Positions 1 to 8,037 of a stretch of 64,000 nucleotides of DNA are shown in pieces. Made by a program: the position numbers and the translations under genes. This DNA is from M0108 sp044228795. Lineage in GTDB: Bacteria > Pseudomonadota > Gammaproteobacteria > Chromatiales > Chromatiaceae. Location: assembly GCA_044228795.1 (NCBI GenBank), contig JBGAUE010000011.1, positions 1 through 64,000 of the forward strand, read 5' to 3'. Every line of letters starts with the position of its first letter. The first letter of the stretch is position 1. The notes beneath the pieces are model-generated. The model saw only the letters and a program-made list of their open reading frames with translations. It made no database searches and was not told where the DNA came from.

Positions 1-640
1 AGGCACCCGCGGTCGCGGTGGTAAAGAACTCCTGAACCTCCTCGTGCAGCGTACTTTGATTGCCCTTGAGCCCGAGGACGTAGTCGCCGCCCTGATCGAC
101 GATCTGCGCGGCGATCTTGGTCTGACAGCCCATCGCATCAATGGTCACGATGCAGCCTTTAAGCTCCAGAAGCTTGGGAATGGCCGTGATCTCGTTGGAT
201 TTCTCCTCGGTGGCCTCTTGCCCCAGCACTAGACGGTTGCGGCGGCCCCAGGCGCTGACCATGTGCAGCGCATGCTGGCCGCGGCGCCGATCACGCGAGC
301 CCCGCGCCGTCTTGCCGTCGACCGCGACGACCTCGCTGTCGGTGACGGCCGCGACCGTACGCGTCCAACTGCAAAAACACGCCTGAATCGCCTTCGGGTT
401 CAGCCGCGAGATCACCGCGGCCATGCGATCGGGCGGGGGCACGCCGTTGGTGAACGGCGCAAACTTGCGCAACCATTCCAATTTCGCCTTACCGAACTCT
501 TCCATCGCCTCCCAGCCTTCCGCTCCGCTGAGCATCGCACAGACTGCCAACAGCAGGCTTTCCATCAAAGGATACCGCTTGTTGCGCTCAACCCTAGGGT
601 CCCGAAGCTGCGAAAAATGTTCGATAAAGCTGGTCGACAT
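1..640 (-). CDS. ISAs1-family (DDE) transposase, 3' end cut off by the window edge
   Basis: On the minus strand an uninterrupted frame opens at an ATG at 640 and stays open for 213 codons to the window edge. A Shine-Dalgarno AGGAG lies about eight bases upstream. The N-terminus has MSTSFIEHFSQLRDPR and RYPLMESLLLAVCAMLSGAE, typical of the ISAs1/H-repeat transposase N-terminal domain. VVAVDGKTARGS carries the first catalytic aspartate and CIVTIDAMGCQ the second. The catalytic glutamate would lie beyond the edge. Family members are about 370-380 residues, so a little over half is present. No frameshift is visible, so it may be an intact copy. Confidence 0.88.
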   Translation of the reverse strand, partial: MSTSFIEHFSQLRDPRVERNKRYPLMESLLLAVCAMLSGAEGWEAMEEFGKAKLEWLRKFAPFTNGVPPPDRMAAVISRLNPKAIQACFCSWTRTVAAVTDSEVVAVDGKTARGSRDRRRGQHALHMVSAWGRRNRLVLGQEATEEKSNEITAIPKLLELKGCIVTIDAMGCQTKIAAQIVDQGGDYVLGLKGNQSTLHEEVQEFFTTATAGA

Positions 641-717
641 GAGAAACTCCTGAGATAGTTTCTCCCTATCGTGCCGCAATGGATTGTCCTTGCCCAATTT
701 TATACGTGCTCGCCCTG
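1..717 (-). mobile_element. ISAs1-family insertion sequence, partial
   Basis: The element runs off the left edge. Its outer end is placed at about 717 because the minus strand there begins CAGGGCGAGCACGTATAAAA, and CAGGG ends are typical of the ISAs1 family as I recall it. The transposase reads inward from 640. The second end and the target duplication lie outside the window, so the boundary is inferred. The next intact gene, mfd, begins 85 bases beyond this end. Confidence 0.6.
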
Positions 718-736
718 GATACCTCAAGGAGCAGAT

Positions 737-802
737 ATGCCCCTAACGGCAGCCTGTGCGAAAATCCCAGGTTTAGCAGTCAGCCGCGGTCCGCTCTTGT
801 GA
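737..802 (+). CDS. 21-codon upstream ORF possibly coupled to mfd
   Basis: An ATG at 737 follows a perfect Shine-Dalgarno AAGGAG at 726-731. The frame runs 21 codons (starting MPLTAACAKIPGL) to a TGA at 800-802 that overlaps the mfd ATG as TGATG. The mfd start has no Shine-Dalgarno of its own, so ribosomes finishing this ORF could re-initiate at mfd. The peptide resembles nothing I know. It may act only as a coupling leader. It begins 20 bases beyond the inferred insertion sequence end, so the arrangement could have been created or truncated by the insertion. Confidence 0.4.
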   Translation: MPLTAACAKIPGLAVSRGPLL

Positions 803-3800
803 TGTCCTCCGAAGTCTACTCGTCCCCCCTCCGGCCACCCTTGCCCTTTAGCCCCGGCGAGCGCCACCAGTGGGGACGTCTCTATGGATCGAGTTTGGCC
901 CTGGCCATTGCCAGCGCGGCGGGGCAAGGGGAGCGGCTCGTGCTGGCGTTGACGCCAGACGTGCAGGGGGTAACGCGCCTGACGGCGGAACTGGGCTTCT
1001 TTCTCGACGACCCCGAGACGCCGGTGCTGGGTTTTCCGGATTGGGAGACCCTGCCCTACGACGTCTTTTCGCCCCTGCCGGAGCTGATCTCGGAACGGCT
1101 GCTGACCCTGCACCGGCTCCCAGGTTTGCGGCGCGGGGTGTTGGTGGCGCCGGTAGCCACCCTGCTGCAGCGGCTGGCGCCCCGGCATTATCTGGATGGC
1201 CATTCCCTGGTGCTGGCCCGGGGCGACCGGCTGGACCTGGACCTGACCCGGCTCCGCCTGGACCGGGCAGGCTACCAGTGCGTCTCCCAGGTCATCGCCC
1301 ATGGGGAATATGCCGTCCGCGGTTCTTTGCTGGACGTCTTTCCCATGGGCAGCCAGGAGCCCTTCCGCATCGACCTGTTCGACGCGGAGGTGGAGAGCAT
1401 CCGCACCTTTGACCCGGACAGCCAGAGGTCCAGGGACAAGGTCGATGCCATCCGCCTGCTGCCGGCCCGAGAGTTTCCCCTGAGCGAGGAGGCAATCACG
1501 GGCTTTCGCCAACGCTATCGAGCCCAATTCGAGGGCAATCCCCAGGCCAGCCTCATCTATCGCGAGGTCTCCGAGGGTCATGCGCCGGGGGGGTTGGAAT
1601 ATTATCTGCCGCTTTTCTTCCCGGAGACGGCGACCCTTTTCGATTATCTCCCGGACCAGGTGTTGCTGATCGAGACCGAGGGCTGCCGCGAGGCGGCGGC
1701 GGGATTTCTCGACGCCGTGGAGCGCCGGTACGAGCAGCGCCGCCATGACATCGAACGGCCCCTGCTGCCACCGCGCCGCCTCTTTATGACGGCGGATGAA
1801 CTGGCCCATCGCCTCAATGGCCTGACGGGGGTGTTCTGCCAATCCGTCGAGATCCCAGAGTGGCGCAAGGGGTTCTCCCGGCTAAGCCACTTTGCGACGG
1901 CCACCCTGCCCCCCCTGGCGATTCAGGTCCGCGCCACCGAGCCGGCGGCTCAGCTCAAGGGTTTCCTCGCCGCGCCCCAGCGGCGCACCCTTCTGGTCGC
2001 GGAGAGCACCGGGCGGCGGGAGATGCTGGCGGAAAGCCTGAGGGGTCTAGGACTCAGCCCCACCCCGGTCGAGGGTTGGACCGGCTTTCTGCTGGGCAAG
2101 GCCAGCCTGGGCTTGACGGTGGCCCCCCTGGAACAGGGGCTCTGGCTGGTGGAGGAAGACCTGGCCCTGGTCACCGAGACCCAGCTCTACGGCGAAAAGG
2201 TACGCCAGGAGCGCCGCCAGCGGGCCCGCGCCCGGGATGGCGACGCCGTGGTGCGCAACCTCACCGAACTGCACGAGGGCGCACCAGTCGTTCACGAGGA
2301 TCATGGCGTGGGCCGCTACCTGGGGTTGCAGACCCTGAACGTGGGCGGCATGACCACGGAATTCCTGACCCTGGAATACGCCCGGGGGGACAAGCTCTAT
2401 GTCCCCGTCTCTTCCCTGCATCTGATCTCCCGCTATACCGGGGCTTCACCGGAGAATGCCCCCCTGCACCGCCTGGGCGGCGATCAGTGGGACCGGGTCA
2501 AGCGTAAGGCCGCCGAGAAGGCCCACGACGTGGCGGCGGAGTTGCTGGACATCTATGCCCGCCGCGCCGCCCGGGTCGGCGTCGCCTTCCCCGCCCCCGG
2601 GGAGGACTATGTAGCCTTCGCCGCCGCCTTCGAATTCGAAGAGACCCCGGACCAGGAGCGGGCCATCGCGGCCATCCTCGACGACATGGCCGCGCCCCAG
2701 CCCATGGACCGGGTGGTGTGCGGCGATGTCGGCTTCGGCAAGACCGAGGTGGCCATGCGCGCGGCCTTCATGGCGGTGAGCGGCGGCCGCCAGGTGGCGG
2801 TGCTGGTGCCCACCACCCTCCTTTCTCAGCAGCATTATCAGAATCTCTCCGACCGCTTCGCCGACTGGCCGGTGAAGGTGGAGAACCTGTCGCGCTTCCG
2901 CACCGCCAAGGAATCCAAGGTCGTGCTAGACGGCTTGGCCAACGGCACCGTGGATATCGTCGTCGGCACCCATAAGCTGCTGCAAAAGTCGGTGCGCTTC
3001 AAGAATTTGGGCCTGGTCGTGGTCGATGAGGAGCACCGCTTCGGGGTACGTGACAAGGAGGCCTTCAAGGCCCTGCGCGCCGAGGTGGACATACTAACCC
3101 TCACCGCCACCCCTATCCCCCGCACCCTCAACATGGCCATGTCTGGGCTGCGGGACCTTTCCATCATCGCCACCCCGCCGGTGGCCCGGCACCCCATCAA
3201 AACCTTCGTCACCCCCTGGAACGATGCCCTCATTCAGGAGGCGGTGCTGCGCGAGCTCAAGCGCGGCGGCCAGGTCTATTTCCTCCACAACGAGGTGGAG
3301 ACTATCGAGAACATGGCCCAGAAGCTGGAGGCCTTGGTACCTGAGGCACGGGTGCGGGTCGCCCACGGTCAGATGCGGGAGCGCGACCTGGAGCGGGTGA
3401 TGCGCGACTTCTACCACCAGCGCTTCAATCTGCTGGTGTGTACCACCATTATCGAGAGCGGCATCGACATCCCCAGCGCCAATACCATCCTCATGAATCG
3501 CGCCGACAAGTTGGGCCTGGCCCAGCTCCATCAGTTGCGCGGCCGGGTCGGGCGCTCCCATCACCGCGCCTATGCCTATCTGATCACCCCCCCGGCGGGG
3601 CTCATGACGGCGGACGCCAAGAAGCGCTTGGAGGCCATCGAATCCCTGGAGGAGTTGGGGGCCGGTTTCACCCTGGCCACCCACGATCTGGAGATCCGCG
3701 GCGCCGGCGAGTTGCTCGGCGACGAGCAGAGCGGCCAGATCCACGAGATCGGCTTCAGCCTCTATATGGATCTGCTGGAGCGGGCCGTCGATGCCCTCAA

Positions 3801-4275
3801 GGCCGGCCGGGTGCTGGAACTGGACCGGCCCCTGGATCACGGCGCCGAGATCGACCTGGGCCTGCCCGCCCTCCTGCCCGCCGATTACCTGCCGGACGTC
3901 CACGAACGCCTGGTCATGTACAAACGTATCGCCAGCGCCGCCGACGCCGTGGAACTGCGGGAACTCCAGGTCGAGATGATCGATCGTTTCGGCCTCTTGC
4001 CAGAGCCGGCGCGCAATCTGTTCGCCATCACCGAGCTCAAACTCACCGTCCAGCCCCTGGGTATCCGCAAGATCGAGGCCGGCCCCGCCGGCGGGCGCAT
4101 TCTCTTTGGGGACCAGCCCAAGATCGATCCCCTGCGGCTGATTCAGATGATGCAGAGTCGGCCCAAGGAGTTTCGGATGGAGGGCGGGGATAAGCTCAAG
4201 TTCTTCATCGATCTGACGGCACCGGACAAACGGGTGGCGCGAGTCGGTGCCCTGATCCGGGATTTAACCGGTTAA
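802..4275 (+). CDS. mfd: Transcription-repair coupling factor Mfd
   Basis: Mfd displaces RNA polymerase stalled at DNA lesions and recruits UvrA. The product of 1157 residues matches the usual ~1150. The N-terminal UvrB-like region has FPDWETLPYDVFSPLPELIS. The RNA-polymerase-interacting CarD-like domain has VVHEDHGVGRYLGL. The RecG-like translocase has Walker A GDVGFGKT (about 641-648) and a DEEHRFG Walker B box (742-748). The C-terminal TRCF domain follows. The frame is open back to 679, but that start would add 41 unrelated residues encoded by the insertion sequence and junction. Homology starts at MSSEVYSSP, so ATG 802 is chosen. It lacks its own Shine-Dalgarno and overlaps the stop of a short upstream ORF. 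Confidence 0.96.
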   Translation: MSSEVYSSPLRPPLPFSPGERHQWGRLYGSSLALAIASAAGQGERLVLALTPDVQGVTRLTAELGFFLDDPETPVLGFPDWETLPYDVFSPLPELISERLLTLHRLPGLRRGVLVAPVATLLQRLAPRHYLDGHSLVLARGDRLDLDLTRLRLDRAGYQCVSQVIAHGEYAVRGSLLDVFPMGSQEPFRIDLFDAEVESIRTFDPDSQRSRDKVDAIRLLPAREFPLSEEAITGFRQRYRAQFEGNPQASLIYREVSEGHAPGGLEYYLPLFFPETATLFDYLPDQVLLIETEGCREAAAGFLDAVERRYEQRRHDIERPLLPPRRLFMTADELAHRLNGLTGVFCQSVEIPEWRKGFSRLSHFATATLPPLAIQVRATEPAAQLKGFLAAPQRRTLLVAESTGRREMLAESLRGLGLSPTPVEGWTGFLLGKASLGLTVAPLEQGLWLVEEDLALVTETQLYGEKVRQERRQRARARDGDAVVRNLTELHEGAPVVHEDHGVGRYLGLQTLNVGGMTTEFLTLEYARGDKLYVPVSSLHLISRYTGASPENAPLHRLGGDQWDRVKRKAAEKAHDVAAELLDIYARRAARVGVAFPAPGEDYVAFAAAFEFEETPDQERAIAAILDDMAAPQPMDRVVCGDVGFGKTEVAMRAAFMAVSGGRQVAVLVPTTLLSQQHYQNLSDRFADWPVKVENLSRFRTAKESKVVLDGLANGTVDIVVGTHKLLQKSVRFKNLGLVVVDEEHRFGVRDKEAFKALRAEVDILTLTATPIPRTLNMAMSGLRDLSIIATPPVARHPIKTFVTPWNDALIQEAVLRELKRGGQVYFLHNEVETIENMAQKLEALVPEARVRVAHGQMRERDLERVMRDFYHQRFNLLVCTTIIESGIDIPSANTILMNRADKLGLAQLHQLRGRVGRSHHRAYAYLITPPAGLMTADAKKRLEAIESLEELGAGFTLATHDLEIRGAGELLGDEQSGQIHEIGFSLYMDLLERAVDALKAGRVLELDRPLDHGAEIDLGLPALLPADYLPDVHERLVMYKRIASAADAVELRELQVEMIDRFGLLPEPARNLFAITELKLTVQPLGIRKIEAGPAGGRILFGDQPKIDPLRLIQMMQSRPKEFRMEGGDKLKFFIDLTAPDKRVARVGALIRDLTG

Positions 4276-4352
4276 GACCGCGCGCGCCGCCGCGCCGCGG
4301 GCGGCATTCTGTTAAGATGTCGCCCCAATTTCACCCCCCCAGGAAGTAGCCC

Positions 4353-4724
4353 ATGGCCATCGTCGAACTCACCAAAGACAACTTCGAACAAACCATCAAG
4401 GATCACGATTTCATCATCGTGGATTTTTGGGCCCCCTGGTGTGGGCCCTGCCGGTCCTTCGCGCCCATCTACGACAAGGTTTCGGAGGACCACGATGACA
4501 TCCTCTTTGCCAAGGTCAACACGGAGGAGGAGCGGGAGATTGCCGGTCATTTCCAGATTCGCTCGATTCCGACCCTGATGATCTTCCGCCAACAGATCGT
4601 CATCTTCTCTCAAGCGGGTGCCCTGCCAGAGGGCTCATTCCGTCAACTCATCGAGAAAGCCGGGGAACTTGACATGGATGAGGTTCGCAACCAGGTCGAG
4701 GCCCAGAAGACCGCCATCGTTTGA
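4353..4724 (+). CDS. Thioredoxin family protein
   Basis: A 123-residue thioredoxin fold protein with the redox-active WCGPC motif (Cys30 and Cys33) and the cis-proline segment RSIPTLMIF. It reduces disulfides in cytoplasmic proteins; no signal peptide is present. It is about 15 residues longer than E. coli TrxA, with a C-terminal tail (ELDMDEVRNQVEAQ) seen in a subgroup sometimes named TrxC-like or simply thioredoxin. An AGGA ribosome binding site precedes the ATG. The gap to mfd is 77 bases and contains a GC-rich hairpin-forming stretch without a T-run. Confidence 0.92.
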   Translation: MAIVELTKDNFEQTIKDHDFIIVDFWAPWCGPCRSFAPIYDKVSEDHDDILFAKVNTEEEREIAGHFQIRSIPTLMIFRQQIVIFSQAGALPEGSFRQLIEKAGELDMDEVRNQVEAQKTAIV

Positions 4725-4797
4725 TGCCCCCGCCCGCCCGCGTGACCGGCAGGGACGACCCACCCAGGGTTGTCCCTGCCCAGGTCTGGCCCACCTG

Positions 4798-5298
4798 GTG
4801 CTGACCCTGGCGACCCCGCTGGGGCACACCACTCGCTATCCTTGGTCTCATTATCTGCTGACGCCGGAAAGACCCAGCGTCGGTGACCTCATGCGCCTCT
4901 GTGAAGAAAATTATGCCCGCCTACTGCGCCTGGCACCGGGGCTGGCAAATTGGCGCGGGGAGCTTGAATCCCGAGGCCGGGATGATATGTGGCTGCACCT
5001 GGAGGTCATCGAGCAGTCGCCCTATACCAGCCTGCTGCGCCTGACCTATCTCTTTTCCCAGCTTGACGGCCAGGAACATCGCATCCCTCTCGCGGACCCG
5101 GATGCCCTGCTGCGGGCCTATCACGACGCCCGCCAGGTCGAGGTGCTGGACCTGCGCCAAACGGCCCTACCCCTCCACAATCATTACCGGTCACCCGCCC
5201 TGGAGGCCAAGTGGCGAGCCAATTTTTTCCTTGGAAAATGGCTAAGTTACTGCGTCCGTACCGGACACCTCTTCGCCCTTACCCCCGCGAGTTCCTGA
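4798..5298 (+). CDS. DUF1249 family protein (YqiB-like)
   Basis: A 166-residue cytoplasmic protein of unknown function. It matches the E. coli YqiB type: GDLMRLCEENYARLLRLAP near the start, a central strand-rich part, LPDP/YHDARQVEV, and a C-terminal KWRANFFLGKWLSYC resembling YqiB's NQFLADWLRYC. The start is uncertain. GTG 4798 gives a product slightly longer than the ~140-residue family; ATG 4891 would leave only the core. The longer open frame back to 4618 overlaps the thioredoxin gene in another phase and is not credible. A decayed copy of this gene's 3' end lies at 7284-7394. Confidence 0.72.
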   Translation: MLTLATPLGHTTRYPWSHYLLTPERPSVGDLMRLCEENYARLLRLAPGLANWRGELESRGRDDMWLHLEVIEQSPYTSLLRLTYLFSQLDGQEHRIPLADPDALLRAYHDARQVEVLDLRQTALPLHNHYRSPALEAKWRANFFLGKWLSYCVRTGHLFALTPASS

Positions 5299-5514
5299 AA
5301 GATTTTTTGGGGATATGCTTGAGGCGCGCTGACGTTAGGAATCGGTGCCTAGCTTGCCCGCCCCGCCCTTTCAAATCCCAGAGCCAACGTGGTAACCTAA
5401 CATTAACAATCTGGCCTTAACTTCTTAATTCTCCCCCCCAGGTGACGGGTTAGTGCACCCTAAAACCATGTCCGTAGCGCTTGAAACAGTAATCCACCAA
5501 CGAGGTCCCTGATC
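5299..5514 (+). other. Intergenic region sharing sequence with the iscR leader
   Basis: The first ~40 bases after the DUF1249 stop (GGGGATATGCTTGAGG and following) align with the sequence just upstream of iscR (GAGGAAATGCTTGACGG at about 7394-7410). They are part of a duplicated block. The rest is AT-richer and probably carries the aminotransferase promoter, though no clear -35/-10 pair stands out. A GAGG at 5502-5505 serves as ribosome binding site for the GTG at 5515. Confidence 0.45.
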
Positions 5515-7113
5515 GTGTACAACAATAAGCAATTCATGGCCAGACTCAATGCCGAGGATGTGACGAACACAAGGCAAGCCGCGGAGGGGGCCGAGGAACG
5601 GGTCCGTACGGCTCGCCGTGAGTTCCTCAAGCTGTTCGGCTACGGGGCCGCCGCGCTGAGCATGGGTGGGCTATCCCTCGGCGAGGACGGGGTACCGCAA
5701 CTGGTCAGCAACGCCTACGCCAAGTCAAATAAGAAGAGCCCCTACGAGAAGGCTTTCGGCTTCGCCCACAACCTGCTCTACATGAACATCGGCACCACCG
5801 GAGCCTCGCCCAGGCAGGTGGTCCAGGATTGCAATGACGACTATGTAGATATCGCCAGCAATCCCACGGCCTATTTCTTTGGCCAGCAGGTGATGCGCAA
5901 TACCATAGCCCCCGGCTTCGGTTGCGACCCCTACGAACTGGTGCTGAGCTTCAATACTACGGATGGGCTTTGGCGCATCGTCATGGGCATCCCCTTCCAG
6001 CCCGGCGATGAGGTCATCACGACCAACATGGAGGAGGATGCCGGTATCTCCGCCACTAAGATCCTCCGGGACCGTTTCGGCGTGGTGCTCAAGACCGTCA
6101 ATCTGCCCACCAACGATGCCTATAGCGACCAGGAGGTCCTGGACCGCTTCGCCGCTGAGTTGACCCCCAACACCAAGGCGATCCTGTTTTCCTCCCCCAT
6201 CTACCTTACCGGGGCGCGCCTGCCGGCCAAGGAGCTGTGCCTGTGGGCGGCGGCCAACAACGTCATTTCCATCGTCGATGGGGCCCACCTGCCCGGTATG
6301 TGCACCCTGGACCTGCACGACATGGGCTGCGACTTTTTTTCGGGTGCGGGCCACAAATGGCAGTGCGGCCCGGGCCAGACTGGCTTCCTGTATATCCGCA
6401 ATGGCTTCGACCCGAACCCCCAGGTCTTGCTGCGCCCCACTGGCGACATGGCTCCCTTCGGCGTGCCCTCGCCCATGGTGGAAATCGCCGTCCCCGGTTA
6501 TACCAACACCAACCCCCTGCCGACCTACTACCCGACTAACACCCTGATCTACGGGGCAGCGGGAATCCTGGCCAACGGGGTGCGCAACCCGGTCCACAAC
6601 ATCGCCGCGGTGCTGCAACTGGTGGGCAACGGCAGTCGACCGGCCCAGAAGGCCCTCACACAGTGCTGTACTATGTGGGATGCCTGGGGCCGCCAGGCGA
6701 TCGAGGACTACATCGTCTCCCTGGCCCAGTACCTGCGCGCCCGCATCGTCGACATCTGGGGACCCCAGTGCCTGTCAATTCCCTATGACGACCCCGCGGA
6801 GACCGCCGGACGGACGGGCCTCACCTCCTTTAACCCCTTCTCGCCGGGCTACGACTACAATGCCATCCTGTCTGTGGCTGACTCCAAAGCCCAGAAAAAG
6901 GCCTCCGGGGATGCCGTCACAGCGCTCAAGAACAACTACGACATTGTGATCCGCAACAATTCGGTGCCCCACAGCCTGCGGGACCACCCCACCCAGAACG
7001 CCGCCTCAGGGACCTTCTCCACCCCGCTGCGCATCTCCACCCACCTGTTCCACTCCCTGGATGATGTGGACCGGGTCATCGACGCCCTGCTCCAGGTCGT
7101 GCCGCACCCCTGA
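5515..7113 (+). CDS. Tat-exported class V aminotransferase-fold PLP enzyme
   Basis: A 532-residue PLP enzyme of the class V aminotransferase / cysteine desulfurase / isopenicillin-N-epimerase fold. A near-perfect twin-arginine signal sits at residues 33-51 (ARREFLKLFGYGAAALSMG), followed by an Ala-x-Ala region, so the folded holoenzyme is probably exported to the periplasm. The PLP-binding core shows DGAHLPG (Asp255) and a Schiff-base lysine in SGAGHKWQCGPG (Lys281). The substrate is unknown. No catalytic mobile-loop cysteine typical of IscS could be placed with confidence. GTG 5515 has GAGG nine bases upstream; ATG 5536 is an alternative that keeps the Tat motif. It lies between DUF1249 and iscR, flanked by a duplicated block. 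Confidence 0.85.
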   Translation: MYNNKQFMARLNAEDVTNTRQAAEGAEERVRTARREFLKLFGYGAAALSMGGLSLGEDGVPQLVSNAYAKSNKKSPYEKAFGFAHNLLYMNIGTTGASPRQVVQDCNDDYVDIASNPTAYFFGQQVMRNTIAPGFGCDPYELVLSFNTTDGLWRIVMGIPFQPGDEVITTNMEEDAGISATKILRDRFGVVLKTVNLPTNDAYSDQEVLDRFAAELTPNTKAILFSSPIYLTGARLPAKELCLWAAANNVISIVDGAHLPGMCTLDLHDMGCDFFSGAGHKWQCGPGQTGFLYIRNGFDPNPQVLLRPTGDMAPFGVPSPMVEIAVPGYTNTNPLPTYYPTNTLIYGAAGILANGVRNPVHNIAAVLQLVGNGSRPAQKALTQCCTMWDAWGRQAIEDYIVSLAQYLRARIVDIWGPQCLSIPYDDPAETAGRTGLTSFNPFSPGYDYNAILSVADSKAQKKASGDAVTALKNNYDIVIRNNSVPHSLRDHPTQNAASGTFSTPLRISTHLFHSLDDVDRVIDALLQVVPHP

Positions 7114-7122
7114 TGGGCGCTA

Positions 7123-7216
7123 GGGGAGGCGGGGGGGGATAAGCCGTAACCCTCCGCCCCCCAAACCTGGGTGATTTGCCCCTCTCCCCTACCCCTCGCT
7201 CCTCCCGGGCGAGGGG
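7123..7216 (+). terminator. Two hairpins downstream of the aminotransferase gene
   Basis: The first is G-rich strand 7123-7138 pairing with CCCTCCGCCCCCC at 7150-7162, with one bulge and an 11-base loop. The second is CCCCTCGC (7192-7199) pairing perfectly with GCGAGGGG (7209-7216), followed by TTTAAG. Neither has a long T-run, so termination is plausible but not certain. The second resembles C/G-rich hairpins commonly dispersed between genes. Confidence 0.4.
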
Positions 7217-7283
7217 TTTAAGGGACTGGCCCAGGAGCTAGGAGACGGCCCTCCCCCTCCCTAATCACTAGCGCTCACTGGCC

Positions 7284-7394
7284 ATGTAAGGTAAGTGGCG
7301 AGCCCGTTTTTTAATAAGAAATTTATTGAGATACTGCGCACTGACGGAACACAGCGTTGCCCCTGCCCATCGGCCAGTTCCCGAAGTATTTTGA
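7284..7394 (+). pseudogene. Decayed second copy of the DUF1249 3' end
   Basis: From 7293 to the TGA at 7392-7394 the frame reads KWRARFLIRNLLRYCALTEH and on. It aligns codon for codon with KWRANFFLGKWLSYCVRTGH, the C-terminus of the intact DUF1249 protein ending at 5298. An in-frame TAA at 7287 precedes it and there is no start. The nucleotide match continues past the stop (ATGCTTGA in both). It is therefore a remnant of a duplication, or of a second DUF1249 gene, that once adjoined iscR. Confidence 0.75.
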
Positions 7395-7402
7395 GGAAAT
7401 GC

Positions 7403-7432
7403 TTGACGGATTTTTGACCCGATAGGTATGCT
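7403..7432 (+). promoter_or_regulatory. Likely iscR promoter
   Basis: TTGACG at 7403-7408 and TATGCT at 7427-7432 are separated by 18 bases, a plausible sigma-70 promoter about 50 bases before the iscR ATG. The spacer contains TTGACCCGATAGGTAT. It could overlap an IscR type-1 site, because iscR genes are usually autorepressed, but I cannot confirm the operator. Confidence 0.5.
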
Positions 7433-7483
7433 GTTTTCCTACAAGTTTTCCAAGTAATCATCTTCCAGCGAGAGGTAGCCCCC

Positions 7484-7954
7484 ATGAGACTTTCCACCAA
7501 GGGCCGATACGCGGTCACGGCCATGCTCGACCTGGCCCTCAACGAGGGCAAGGGCCCAGTGACCTTGGCCGACATTTCCATCAATCAGGGCATATCCCTG
7601 TCTTATCTGGAGCAACTCTTCGCCGCCCTGCGCGGCAAGCAACTTGTCCGGGGCGTACGCGGCCCGGGCGGTGGCTATTATCTGGGCAAGGCCTCGTCCG
7701 AAATCTCCATTGCCGACATTATTTGCGCCGTGGACGAATGGGTCGAGTTCACTCGCTGCGGGGGTCGCGAGGATTGCCGTGACGGTGAGCGCTGCCTGAC
7801 CCATACCCTCTGGGATCACCTGAGCGACGAGATTTACAACTTCCTTAACGGTATCAGTCTCTCCGACCTGGTCGCCCGGGGCCTGGAAAAGCATGCCCAG
7901 ATGCAGACGGAAGAGAGGCCAACGGCCAAGTCCAAGGCTGTCAAGCGCCGCTGA
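7484..7954 (+). CDS. iscR: Rrf2-family iron-sulfur regulator IscR
   Basis: A 156-residue winged-helix regulator that senses Fe-S cluster status through a 2Fe-2S cluster. The N-terminus MRLSTKGRYAVTAMLDLAL is canonical. The cluster ligands Cys92, Cys98, Cys104 and His107 fall at exactly the E. coli IscR positions (RCGGREDCRDGERCLTH). An AGAGG ribosome binding site precedes the ATG. In most gammaproteobacteria iscR heads iscSUA-hscBA-fdx. Here it is followed by prmB, so the isc operon is elsewhere or this is a second Rrf2 gene. A Tat-exported class V PLP enzyme sits immediately upstream. Confidence 0.93.
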   Translation: MRLSTKGRYAVTAMLDLALNEGKGPVTLADISINQGISLSYLEQLFAALRGKQLVRGVRGPGGGYYLGKASSEISIADIICAVDEWVEFTRCGGREDCRDGERCLTHTLWDHLSDEIYNFLNGISLSDLVARGLEKHAQMQTEERPTAKSKAVKRR

Positions 7955-8037
7955 TCCGGGCTCCGCCCCGCCCGTAGCAAGTACCCGGACCGGTTGCCCC
8001 GGCCCCCCATTTCCCAACTCGCTCACTCCATTCACGT

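Noticed and set aside
679..801. N-terminal extension of Mfd from ATG 679
   Set aside because: The added 41 residues are encoded by the insertion sequence end and the junction and do not resemble Mfd.
724..1842. Long minus-strand open frame (372 codons) antisense to mfd
   Set aside because: The composition is a shadow of the high-GC mfd codons and no family motifs are present; the + strand gene is certain.
4618..4797. Upstream extension of the DUF1249 gene
   Set aside because: It overlaps the thioredoxin gene in a different phase and has no family similarity.
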